DNA of 7,332 bases from Candidatus Bathyarchaeota archaeon. Lineage in GTDB: Archaea > Thermoproteota > Bathyarchaeia > TCS64. Under the pieces are notes generated by a model, which had not been told where the DNA came from, searched no databases, and saw only the letters and a list, made by a program, of their open reading frames with translations. Numbering within the stretch: the first letter of the stretch is position 1; every line of letters begins with the position of its first letter. The position numbers and the translations under genes were made by a program. The stretch covers positions 1 through 7,332 of the forward strand of contig CALGBN010000188.1 in the NCBI GenBank assembly GCA_937877765.1, read 5' to 3'. Below, one piece after another: positions 1 through 5,750 of the stretch.

Positions 1-70
1 AATGATACGGCGACCACCGAGATCTACACCGTCTAATTCGTCGGCAGCGTCAGATGTGTATAAGAGACAG
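1..70 (+). other. Illumina P5 adapter, i5 index and Nextera read-1 transposon end (artefact)
   Basis: Bases 1-29 are the P5 flow-cell primer, 30-37 are an 8-base index (CGTCTAAT), 38-51 are the Nextera read-1 adapter, and 52-70 are the 19-base Tn5 mosaic end AGATGTGTATAAGAGACAG. This is synthetic library sequence left in the assembly, not genome. Any reading frame crossing it, such as one starting at base 2, is spurious. From memory the index matches a standard Nextera XT i5 sequence (S510). Confidence 0.99.
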
Positions 71-194
71 CATTTTTTCACTTTTACTACTGTATTTCTA
101 CCGTGTTTCCACTCACTAAACAAGTTGCTTACCCTGGGTAAGCAACACCCTAGTTTTGCGCTTATTTTAACTTTTACGCTTTGAGCTTTGCGTT
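71..194. other. 3' flank of the radical SAM gene, no gene seen
   Basis: This A/T-rich stretch lies between the adapter and the stop codon of the minus-strand radical SAM gene. It holds a perfect inverted repeat (124-146) and copies of a TTTTRCGCTT element. No open frame of any length here looks like a protein. The adapter cuts off whatever lies further left. Confidence 0.7.
124..146 (-). terminator. Perfect inverted repeat, candidate terminator of the radical SAM gene
   Basis: GTTGCTTACCC at 124-134 is exactly complementary to GGGTAAGCAAC at 136-146, with a single base between them. As RNA this gives about 9-10 base pairs closing a small loop. It lies some 50 bases downstream of the radical SAM stop codon. 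Read on the minus strand it is followed by a broken T tract (TTGTTTAG), so it could be a weak intrinsic terminator. It could also be a dyad protein-binding site. Confidence 0.5.
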
Positions 195-202
195 TTACGC
201 TT
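154..202 (-). repeat. Three short direct repeats TTTTRCGCTT at the gene's 3' end
   Basis: On the plus strand TTTTGCGCTT lies at 154-163 and TTTTACGCTT lies at 172-181 and 193-202. The last copy overlaps the final codon and stop of the radical SAM gene. On the minus strand the units read AAGCGTAAAA or AAGCGCAAAA. Start-to-start spacings are 18 and 21 bases. The function is unknown; it may be a degenerate intergenic repeat family of the source genome. Confidence 0.5.
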
Positions 203-1583
203 GTTTTTTATACTCCTTTTCCCAGATTGGATCCATTACTTCTTTTAATTTCTCGTCATATTCAACCAATTTTTCAAAATACTCTCTTGAATTCTTTGCT
301 TCTTCAGCAAACTGATCTTCTCCTTTAGCCTCTTCAGGTAAAATGATTTCTCGGAAATATTTATAGTGATCTCTAATTGAACAAGGCATCAGCCAATTTT
401 GAATCTTCTCAGCTGGACAGCCATAGCCATATTTTCTCTGCCATTCTCTTCCTTTTTTAAAGAAATCAGAAACTAAAGCATCACCAAGAGTTTTTCCTTT
501 TTGATAGAGATCATAGACATTATCAACATAGTAAGGAATGAAAACACAAGGAGTAATATTGCCATGCCAATCAATATAGAAATATCCTGAAGTTTCTCTG
601 GCATAAGCAATACAGCCATTGGCAAGAACACCAGAGTTCCAGAAATCAGCAATTGGATATTTTCTTTGAAGCAGCTCTTCCCATTTTCGATAAAGTTTAA
701 CTCTTTCCTCTGGTGTTGGCATCAAATCAAAAACTTCTTTTCCTCTTCCAATGGGCATCAATTGGAAAATCCACATATAACTTGCGCCTTGCTCTTCAAA
801 CCAAAATTGATAAAATTCATCACTTAAAAGAGTCTTTAAATTTTTTCTGGTTGCCGTCACTGAAAGAGCATAAGGAAGACCAACTTCTCTTAAATAGCTG
901 ACCGCTTTCAAAATTCTTTGAAACACTCCTTTACCTCTTCTTTCATCAGTTTCCTCTTCACTTCCTTCAACTGAGATTTGAGGATAAGCATTGCCAAGTT
1001 CCGCTAATTTTTGCGCCACTTCTTTGGTAATTAAAGTTCCATTGGTATAGAAAATAATGAAAGTGTCAGGATATTTTGCAAAAAGATCAAAAATGGTTTT
1101 TCCTTGACTCTGATACATTAGTGGTTCGCCACCAGAAAAGACAATGAAACGATTTCCAAAAAGATCATGATTTTCTTCTAAAATTCGCTCGGCAATTTCA
1201 AATGGCATTGTAACGGCTGTTTCTGGAGAAGAAGCCGCATAACAGCCTTTGCATCTTAGATTACAAACCTGAGTTGGGGAAAGAGTAAGGAAAAGAGGAG
1301 GATAGATTCCATATTTTTCTTTAAAAGCTTCTTTGGCTTTTTTTATCTCTGGAATTTCTCCTCTGAAAAAATTATTTCTTCCTAAAACTTCAATCAGTTT
1401 TTCTAAAATAGAAGGAGAAATATAACCTTTTTCAAGATTTTTAAAACCTTGATGGAGGAAGGCTGAGAGCCATTGAAATTTTTTTTCTTGAACCGGGCGA
1501 GGAAATTCTTTGCTTTCAAGTAAAGCTTTTTTGGCTCTTTTTTCAAGTTGGGCTAAAAGAATTTTTCTTAAACGAGGTAAAAC
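195..1583 (-). CDS. Radical SAM/SPASM-type protein, 5' end missing
   Basis: About 462 residues survive. Numbering from the codon at 1583-1581, the [4Fe-4S]/SAM motif CNLRCKGC (C-x3-C-x2-C) has cysteines at residues 107, 111 and 114. The SAM-contacting GGEP lies at 151-154. The C-terminal part has further cysteines at 324, 346, 389 and 401, including GNITPC. These resemble a SPASM or twitch domain holding extra Fe-S clusters, as in radical SAM peptide-modifying and sulfatase-maturing enzymes. The substrate is not recognisable and no precursor peptide is visible. The charged segment before the core (residues 10-90) is helical-looking. The frame stays open to an ATG at 1730, but everything beyond 1583 is antisense of the next gene, so that ATG is not its start. 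Base and codon use (many AAA, GAA, TTT) is far more A/T-rich than the genes to the right. This supports a different source genome. Confidence 0.85.
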   Translation of the reverse strand, partial: VLPRLRKILLAQLEKRAKKALLESKEFPRPVQEKKFQWLSAFLHQGFKNLEKGYISPSILEKLIEVLGRNNFFRGEIPEIKKAKEAFKEKYGIYPPLFLTLSPTQVCNLRCKGCYAASSPETAVTMPFEIAERILEENHDLFGNRFIVFSGGEPLMYQSQGKTIFDLFAKYPDTFIIFYTNGTLITKEVAQKLAELGNAYPQISVEGSEEETDERRGKGVFQRILKAVSYLREVGLPYALSVTATRKNLKTLLSDEFYQFWFEEQGASYMWIFQLMPIGRGKEVFDLMPTPEERVKLYRKWEELLQRKYPIADFWNSGVLANGCIAYARETSGYFYIDWHGNITPCVFIPYYVDNVYDLYQKGKTLGDALVSDFFKKGREWQRKYGYGCPAEKIQNWLMPCSIRDHYKYFREIILPEEAKGEDQFAEEAKNSREYFEKLVEYDEKLKEVMDPIWEKEYKKQA

Positions 1584-1590
1584 CCGCCCT
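1571..1590. other. Chimeric junction between two source DNAs
   Basis: To the left, the minus strand reads a low-GC radical SAM gene. To the right, the plus strand reads the conserved EVKPALGCTEP motif of a UPF0597 protein. Both genes lack their 5' ends and meet with no intergenic space. Base composition changes sharply here: line 481-540 is 19/60 G+C and line 2461-2520 is 34/60. A chimera from whole-genome amplification, library preparation or assembly explains this best. The exact breakpoint may be hidden by a few bases of shared sequence. Confidence 0.8.
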
Positions 1591-2809
1591 CGGCTGTACC
1601 GAGCCTGGGGCAGTAGCACTCGCAGCAGCGTCCGCTGCAAAATATATGAAAAAAGAACCAGAAAAGATTCACCTAGAGTTATCAGGAAACATATACAAGA
1701 ATGGAGCAAACGTTGGTGTACCCGGAACAAATGGGGGTACAGGAAACCCTCTAGCTTCTGTATTAGGTGTTTTAGCTGGTGACCCTGAGAAAGGGCTCAA
1801 GGCTCTTGAAGACATTACCATGGATGATGTTGTGAAGGCTCAGACGTTTGTTGATGCTGGTAGTGTGACACAGGAAGTGGCTATTGATGTTCCAAATGTT
1901 TATGCTCGGGTCACTCTGGACGCTGGTGACGAGAAGACGGTAGCCGTGTTATCTGGGCGTCACGATAACGTAGTGGAGGTATCTCGTAACGGTGAGGTGG
2001 TTTATAGCGGTGAATCCGCTGTTGGTGGGAAGAAAAAATCAGGCCATATAGCAGGATTAAAGGATCAGAACATGGCTAGCCTCTGGGAACTAGCATCAGG
2101 TATCTCCGATGAAGTAGCTGAATACCTCTTAGAAGGATCAGCCATGAACTTGGAGATCGCTGGACACGGCTTAGAAGAGCCATGGGGACTGGGCGTAGGC
2201 TACTATATCAACAAGATAAACGGTGATGATCTCCTCTACAAGATCAAGGCATACGCGGGAGCAGCTGCAGATGCGAGGATGGGTGGAGGGCCATGGCCTG
2301 TTATGAGTAGCGCTGGAAGCGGGAACCATGGAATCACGGCAATACTGCCTCCGACTCTATACGCCAAGGCGCACGGTAAATCTGAGCGAGAACTAGCTGA
2401 AGCATTAGCTCTTAGTCACCTTGTTACACGTTATATCAAGGTCTACACTGGTTTGCTGACACCTATTTGTGGATGCGCGGTAGCGGCTGGAGCAGGAGCT
2501 ACGGCAGCTATCACCAAACTAGCTGGTGGAACCCCAAAGCAGGCTGAGGTGGCTGTCGCTGGTTTGATGGCTAGTTTGATGGGTATGACCTGTGATGGCG
2601 GTAAGGGTAGCTGTGCCTTCAAGGTGTCTACGGCTGCTGGTGAAGCGTATCTTTTTGCATTGATAGCGTTGATGGGTGGTGGTGTGAATCAGACTCAGGG
2701 TATTTTGAAGCCTGACTTGGTTTACGTCTCTAAGGTGCTTGGCGAGATCAGTGACAAAGGTATGACCGGTATGGATGAGACTATTCTCAAGGTCATTCAG
2801 CGAGAGTAA
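1574..2809 (+). CDS. UPF0597 family protein, L-cysteine desulfidase-like, 5' end missing
   Basis: 411 residues are visible. The family averages about 430, so roughly 20 N-terminal residues are missing at the chimeric join. I count from GAG at 1574, because the family signature EVKPALGCTEPGAVALAAA begins there. The first in-frame ATG, at 1646, lies inside the conserved domain and is not the start. Numbering from 1574, other family hallmarks are SGNIYKNG (about 37-44), LAGDPEKGL, CGCAVAAGAGA (cysteines 299 and 301) and MTCDGGKGSC (cysteines 340 and 347). Cysteines of GCTEP, CGC and CDGG are the likely [4Fe-4S] ligands, by analogy with the related serine dehydratase alpha domain. Characterised members, such as that of Methanocaldococcus jannaschii, break L-cysteine into sulfide, pyruvate and ammonia. 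Serine or another amino acid remains possible. It probably acts in the cytoplasm, is oxygen-sensitive and fits an anaerobe. It is first of a run of seven genes on one strand. Confidence 0.88.
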   Translation, partial: EVKPALGCTEPGAVALAAASAAKYMKKEPEKIHLELSGNIYKNGANVGVPGTNGGTGNPLASVLGVLAGDPEKGLKALEDITMDDVVKAQTFVDAGSVTQEVAIDVPNVYARVTLDAGDEKTVAVLSGRHDNVVEVSRNGEVVYSGESAVGGKKKSGHIAGLKDQNMASLWELASGISDEVAEYLLEGSAMNLEIAGHGLEEPWGLGVGYYINKINGDDLLYKIKAYAGAAADARMGGGPWPVMSSAGSGNHGITAILPPTLYAKAHGKSERELAEALALSHLVTRYIKVYTGLLTPICGCAVAAGAGATAAITKLAGGTPKQAEVAVAGLMASLMGMTCDGGKGSCAFKVSTAAGEAYLFALIALMGGGVNQTQGILKPDLVYVSKVLGEISDKGMTGMDETILKVIQRE

Positions 2810-2817
2810 CCATTCAG

Positions 2818-2824
2818 GTTATAC
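2818..2824 (+). promoter_or_regulatory. Possible TATA box for the flavoprotein gene
   Basis: GTTATAC is centred about 34 bases before the ATG at 2855, and no Shine-Dalgarno sequence precedes that ATG. It is a weaker fit than the boxes before the later genes because the spacing is longer. A T-rich stretch at 2840-2846 lies too close to the start to act as a TATA box and may belong to termination of the preceding gene. Confidence 0.35.
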
Positions 2825-2854
2825 CTCGCCCCTCCCAAGTTTTTATTGAGTATT

Positions 2855-3394
2855 ATGAAAGTAGTTGCTATTCAGACAAGCCCAAACCATGATGGTTTGA
2901 CAGCCGAGACCGCGAAAAGAGTAATCAAGGGACTGGAATCTGCTGGGCATGAAGCCGAGTTGTTTAACCTGAATGACCTGATTATCAAGAAGTGTAAGGC
3001 ATGTGAGACCGGCTGGGGACAGTGCCGCAGAGATGGTACCTGTATTCTTGAGGATGATTTCGCTATGCTTGTGGATAAGCTGGTTGAGGCTGATGGTTTG
3101 GTGTTCACTACCCCTGTTTATTGGTGGGATATCAGTGAGTCGGCCAAGACGTTCCTAGATAGGTTGAGGCGTTGTGAGACTTATCATGGGTTTAAACGCT
3201 TTAATGAAAAACGGTATATTGGTATTGCTTGTGCTGGTGGTTCTGGTAATGGTTCGACTCGTGCGTTGAACCTGCTTGAGGAGTATCTGAAGCGGATAGG
3301 TTTCAAATTGTATGACCATGTCACTGTGACTCAGTGGAACAAGGCTCACAAGTTGCCCATGCTTGAGGAAGCAGGCAAGGGTTTCTTCCCCTAG
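2855..3394 (+). CDS. NAD(P)H-dependent FMN reductase-like flavoprotein with four-cysteine cluster
   Basis: 179 residues with a flavodoxin-like fold. The protein opens with strand MKVVAIQTSP and a phosphate-binding loop region (NHDGLTAETA), as in the FMN reductase/iron-sulfur flavoprotein superfamily. TTPVYWWDISESAKTFLDR at about 85-103 is the flavin-contacting loop typical of this family. Cysteines 47, 50, 57 and 63 form C-x2-C-x6-C-x5-C, where iron-sulfur flavoproteins carry a compact Fe-S motif. Many relatives keep similar cysteines without proven cluster binding. It probably passes electrons from a reduced nicotinamide or ferredoxin to an unknown acceptor in the cytoplasm. I chose ATG at 2855; an upstream in-frame TTG at 2846 would add only three residues before the first strand. 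The preceding gene ends 45 bases upstream. Substrate unknown. Confidence 0.82.
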   Translation: MKVVAIQTSPNHDGLTAETAKRVIKGLESAGHEAELFNLNDLIIKKCKACETGWGQCRRDGTCILEDDFAMLVDKLVEADGLVFTTPVYWWDISESAKTFLDRLRRCETYHGFKRFNEKRYIGIACAGGSGNGSTRALNLLEEYLKRIGFKLYDHVTVTQWNKAHKLPMLEEAGKGFFP

Positions 3395-3412
3395 ACTCAT
3401 TTTATCCTATTG

Positions 3413-3420
3413 TTTTAATA
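3413..3420 (+). promoter_or_regulatory. TATA-like box before the PH-like gene
   Basis: TTTTAATA is centred about 30 bases before the ATG at 3446. The GGAGG at 3426-3430 ends 15 bases before the ATG, too far for a normal ribosome site. Archaeal transcription starts about 26 bases after the TATA centre, so a leader of a few bases is expected. Confidence 0.5.
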
Positions 3421-3445
3421 ATCGTGGAGGCTTCTTTCAACCAGT

Positions 3446-3811
3446 ATGCCCATCGAGAACTATTTGTTGCCTGGAGAGAAGATACTGTTCTGGAGCGATT
3501 TTCTGGTAACTCATGGCGATGGTAAGTACAAGATTTACATCACAAATCTACGGTTATTATTGTATAACGAGTCTGGATTGCTCTTCAAGAAAGAAGAGAT
3601 AATCACCGAGGCTTTCCAGCAGATCACAGGGCTTCAGTTTACAGAACAGGGTACCCTCAGTAAACGGGGTATACTGAAGTTCGCTAGTAACAAAGGTGAG
3701 GTGTTATTGGAGGGTCCTGTGAATGGGATGCGTGGGTTATTCAAAGCAATACAGAAACAGACTATCGATCCTTATCCTACGCATCGTCTGGATGAGCCTG
3801 AGTATAAGTAG
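3446..3811 (+). CDS. Small PH/GRAM-like domain protein, function unknown
   Basis: 121 residues, no signal peptide, no membrane segment and no cysteine. The pattern is LLPGEKILFWSDFLVTHG, then a strand-rich run with YKIYITNLRLLLYNE, IITEAFQQITGLQF, and a C-terminal helix (GMRGLFKAIQKQ). The 'lpgEkil...g..yvTnlRlll' layout is typical of bacterial and archaeal PH-like and GRAM-like domains (YdbT or bPH type), which are seven-stranded barrels ending in one helix. At about 110 residues the domain would fill the whole protein. Such domains often bind lipids or proteins, but no ligand can be predicted here. It sits alone between the flavoprotein and the M55 peptidase, with its own TATA-like box. The fold call rests on pattern only. 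Confidence 0.7.
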   Translation: MPIENYLLPGEKILFWSDFLVTHGDGKYKIYITNLRLLLYNESGLLFKKEEIITEAFQQITGLQFTEQGTLSKRGILKFASNKGEVLLEGPVNGMRGLFKAIQKQTIDPYPTHRLDEPEYK

Positions 3812-3814
3812 TCT

Positions 3815-3822
3815 CATAAATA
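3815..3822 (+). promoter_or_regulatory. TATA-like box before the M55 peptidase gene
   Basis: CATAAATA is centred about 23 bases before the ATG at 3842. No Shine-Dalgarno sequence is present (the bases before ATG are TGTATTCTT). The spacing predicts a transcript starting at or next to the ATG. Confidence 0.5.
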
Positions 3823-3841
3823 GCCTACACTATGTATTCTT

Positions 3842-4678
3842 ATGGTAAAACCTGAACGTGTTTTTATCTCCATTGATATGGAGGGAATTAGTACAATCGT
3901 AGACTGGGAGGAAGTTGGGAAAGACACCAGCGAGTACCAGTACGCACGAAAGATAATGGTACAGGACTTAAACGCAGCCATCGAAGGTGCTTTGGATGCT
4001 GGTGCTAAGGAGATTATGGTCTCTGATGCTCATGGTAGAATGAGGAATCTGCGTCCTGAGGATGTTCATGAGGCTGCTGTGCTTACACGTGGTTCTCCGA
4101 AGCCTGATAGTATGATGGAGGGTATCTCTGAGGGTCATGATGCTGCTATGTATGTTGGTTATCACAGCATGAAGGGTACATTGAAGGGAGTTTGTGCGCA
4201 CACCATCAGCGGTAGCACCGTGCAGCGTGTCTGGTTCAATGGACGTGAGACCGGGGAGTTTGGTATGAACAGTGCGCTTGCAGGCTACTATGGTGTGCCG
4301 TCTGTGATGCTTGCAGGTGATTATGCTGCTACACAGGAGGCAGAGGTATTTGTTCCCGGTATCACCACTGCTACTGTGAAATGGGCGAATGGACGATACG
4401 GCGCAAAGTGTCTTCACCCAAAGAATGCCGCTAAACTCATTAGAGCCAAGGCGAAGGAGGCGCTTACTAAAAAGTTCCCAGAGCCTAGAGTGATTAATGA
4501 ACCTGTTGAGATTAAGCTAGAGTTGACGAACGCGGCTATGGCTGATTTGGTTATGTTGATTCCGGGTTATGAGCGGGTGAATGGTGTCACAATCAAGGCG
4601 GTTTACGATACTTACCCAGTGGCGTTGAGTGCACTCCGAGCAGGAATATACCTAGCGGGTAATATCCTGCGTCGATAA
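3842..4678 (+). CDS. M55 family D-aminopeptidase (DppA-like)
   Basis: 278 residues, the usual length for peptidase family M55. The family was defined on Bacillus subtilis DppA, a zinc D-aminopeptidase that releases D-amino acids such as D-Ala from small peptides. Visible signatures are [14 protein letters not shown] with metal ligands D12 and E14, SDAHG with H64, GYHSM with H108, CAHTISG with H120, GEFGMNS with E139, and the conserved AGD at 158-160. These match the zinc ligands and active-site histidine of DppA, so the enzyme looks catalytically intact. There is no signal peptide, so it is cytoplasmic; DppA forms a decameric ring. No oligopeptide transporter gene lies beside it here, unlike the dpp operon. 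A role in recycling peptides with D-residues is inferred. Some M55 proteins may act on other small peptides or amides. Confidence 0.92.
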   Translation: MVKPERVFISIDMEGISTIVDWEEVGKDTSEYQYARKIMVQDLNAAIEGALDAGAKEIMVSDAHGRMRNLRPEDVHEAAVLTRGSPKPDSMMEGISEGHDAAMYVGYHSMKGTLKGVCAHTISGSTVQRVWFNGRETGEFGMNSALAGYYGVPSVMLAGDYAATQEAEVFVPGITTATVKWANGRYGAKCLHPKNAAKLIRAKAKEALTKKFPEPRVINEPVEIKLELTNAAMADLVMLIPGYERVNGVTIKAVYDTYPVALSALRAGIYLAGNILRR

Positions 4679-4697
4679 ACCCAATTTTTATCATATC

Positions 4698-4704
4698 CTA
4701 TAAG
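4698..4704 (+). promoter_or_regulatory. TATA box before msrB
   Basis: CTATAAG is centred 25 bases before the ATG at 4726, the archaeal spacing for a transcript that starts at the start codon. The bases right before the ATG (GACTATTTT) hold no ribosome site. A small GC-rich dyad (4706-4717) lies between box and start. Confidence 0.55.
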
Positions 4705-4705
4705 C

Positions 4706-4717
4706 CGCGGGTACGCG
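4706..4717. promoter_or_regulatory. Small dyad CGCG-n4-CGCG, possible operator
   Basis: CGCG at 4706-4709 and 4714-4717 are separated by GGTA, directly between the TATA box and the msrB start. A bound regulator would block the transcription complex. The dyad is short, so chance is a real alternative. Confidence 0.25.
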
Positions 4718-4725
4718 ACTATTTT

Positions 4726-5160
4726 ATGCCGAAACCTTCAGACAAGGAGCTACGCGAGAAACTTACCCCAATACAATATGAAGTTACCCAGAAAAACGGT
4801 ACAGAACCACCTTTCAAAAACCCATACTGGGACAACAAGAAGGAGGGAATCTATGTTGATGTGGTCTCAGGTAAGCCTTTGTTTTCTAGTTTGGATAAGT
4901 TTGAGTCTGGCTGTGGTTGGCCTAGCTTCACGAAGCCCATTGATGAGAAGAATATTGAGCGTAAGACTGATTTGAGTCATTTTATGGTGCGTACCGAGGT
5001 GCGTAGTAGTGACTCTGATAGTCATCTGGGTCATGTTTTCCGTGATGGCCCTAAGCCGACTGGGTTAAGATACTGTATCAACAGTGCAGCGTTGGAGTTT
5101 ATACCAAAGGAAAAACTAGAAGAACGTGGATACAGTGAGTATCTACGGTTATTTAAGTAG
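4726..5160 (+). CDS. msrB: Peptide-methionine (R)-S-oxide reductase MsrB, zinc-less form
   Basis: 144 residues, a complete MsrB. It reduces the R epimer of methionine sulfoxide in proteins, usually with electrons from thioredoxin. The catalytic cysteine is C117 in RYCINSAAL. The likely resolving cysteine is C63 in SGCGWPSF. Substrate-site residues include H100 and H103 in SHLGHVF. The four cysteines that bind zinc in E. coli-type MsrB are all replaced: YVDVVSG stands for YxCxxCG and [10 protein letters not shown] for the second CxxC. This is the zinc-free form also seen in Bacillus-type enzymes, which it closely resembles from memory (including [10 protein letters not shown] and the GYSEYLRLF end). 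That likeness to a bacterial subtype hints at old transfer, an inference. No signal peptide is present, so it acts in the cytoplasm. The membrane thioredoxin gene follows 62 bases downstream. Confidence 0.96.
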   Translation: MPKPSDKELREKLTPIQYEVTQKNGTEPPFKNPYWDNKKEGIYVDVVSGKPLFSSLDKFESGCGWPSFTKPIDEKNIERKTDLSHFMVRTEVRSSDSDSHLGHVFRDGPKPTGLRYCINSAALEFIPKEKLEERGYSEYLRLFK

Positions 5161-5167
5161 TGCAAAG

Positions 5168-5195
5168 AAGGTAAACACCTTACACCATCTTTTTT
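5168..5195 (+). terminator. Weak hairpin plus T tract after msrB
   Basis: AAGGT and ACCTT (5168-5172 and 5177-5181) can pair over a 4-base loop, followed by six T residues at 5190-5195. In archaea the T tract alone can end transcription. The same T tract overlaps the likely TATA region of the next gene, so the two roles cannot be separated by eye. Confidence 0.3.
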
Positions 5196-5199
5196 AATC
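5190..5199 (+). promoter_or_regulatory. TATA-like box before the thioredoxin-ccdA operon
   Basis: TTTTTTAATC is centred about 28 bases before the ATG at 5223, with no Shine-Dalgarno sequence in between. A dyad CGGG-GTCT-CCCG (5199-5210) follows directly and could be an operator, although it is short. Confidence 0.45.
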
Positions 5200-5222
5200 G
5201 GGGTCTCCCGAAACCTTGTAGA

Positions 5223-5750
5223 ATGCAAGGTCAACGAAAACCAGTATTATATGTTGGATTACTGATTGTAGCACTTGTTGCAGGTTACTTAATTTATGAT
5301 AACTTCTTCAAACCATCCTCACTAAAGGGAGATATAGGAATTCAAACCGGAAACATGCTTCTTGATGAGACAATACCAAACATTGATGGAAGTAGTAGTG
5401 TCAAATTTAGCGATTATCGGGGGAAGATACTTGTGATTGACTTTATGGCGCCTTGGTGTGAGCCCTGTAAGGCTCAGATCGATATTCTCAATTTGGTTGA
5501 ATCTGTTGAGGGCGTTGAGGTGATGAGCATAAATATTGACCCCAACTACGATATGGAGTTCCTCTACGGATTCGGTGAAGAAGAGGGAATTACTTGGTTT
5601 TTCGGTTCAAGCCCAGATAGCGCCGTTGATTTTGAGGTCTCAGCAATCCCAACAATACTCATTGTTGATCAGGAAGGCTTGATTGCTTACCGAGGATATT
5701 ATACAACAGTAAACCAGTTTGATACTATCCTATCCGAGTTGGTCAACTGA
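5223..5750 (+). CDS. Membrane-anchored TlpA/ResA-type thioredoxin-like protein
   Basis: 175 residues. One N-terminal membrane segment (about 8-26, PVLYVGLLIVALVAGYLIY) is preceded by basic residues, giving a cytoplasmic N terminus and an external thioredoxin domain. There is no signal-peptidase site of note. The domain opens with ETIPNIDGSSSVKFSDYRGK, the usual lead-in of the TlpA/ResA/AhpC-like group. The redox motif is WCEPC (C79, C82), and the cis-proline is P143 in AIPTILIVD. CEPC is a common active site of reducing, extracytoplasmic thioredoxins, which repair disulfides in heme-binding or other exported proteins. It would receive electrons from the CcdA protein encoded next, whose ATG overlaps this stop by one base (TGATG), a mark of co-translation. 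No cytochrome c maturation genes are visible, so its client is unknown. Confidence 0.92.
   Translation: MQGQRKPVLYVGLLIVALVAGYLIYDNFFKPSSLKGDIGIQTGNMLLDETIPNIDGSSSVKFSDYRGKILVIDFMAPWCEPCKAQIDILNLVESVEGVEVMSINIDPNYDMEFLYGFGEEEGITWFFGSSPDSAVDFEVSAIPTILIVDQEGLIAYRGYYTTVNQFDTILSELVN

Noticed and set aside
52..70. Tn5 mosaic end as evidence of a natural transposon, paired with 7263-7281
   Set aside because: The ends are fused to Illumina P5 and P7 sequences and indices, so they come from library tagmentation and not a Tn5 element.
2..184. Open frame of 60 codons at the left end
   Set aside because: Its first 23 codons are adapter and transposon-end sequence and the rest has no protein-like character.
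1584..1730. N-terminal extension of the radical SAM frame up to an ATG at 1730
   Set aside because: These 49 codons are the antisense of the conserved start of the UPF0597 gene and lie beyond the chimeric join.
1510..1782. 90-codon plus-strand frame across the join
   Set aside because: It is out of frame with the UPF0597 protein, overlaps the conserved motif region and resembles no protein.
195..2809. Natural divergent gene pair sharing a regulatory region
   Set aside because: There is no space between the genes, both lack N-terminal coding sequence, and composition changes at the same point.
3968..4417. 149-codon minus-strand frame inside the M55 gene
   Set aside because: It is the shadow of a well-supported M55 coding region and is His/Thr/Ser-rich nonsense.
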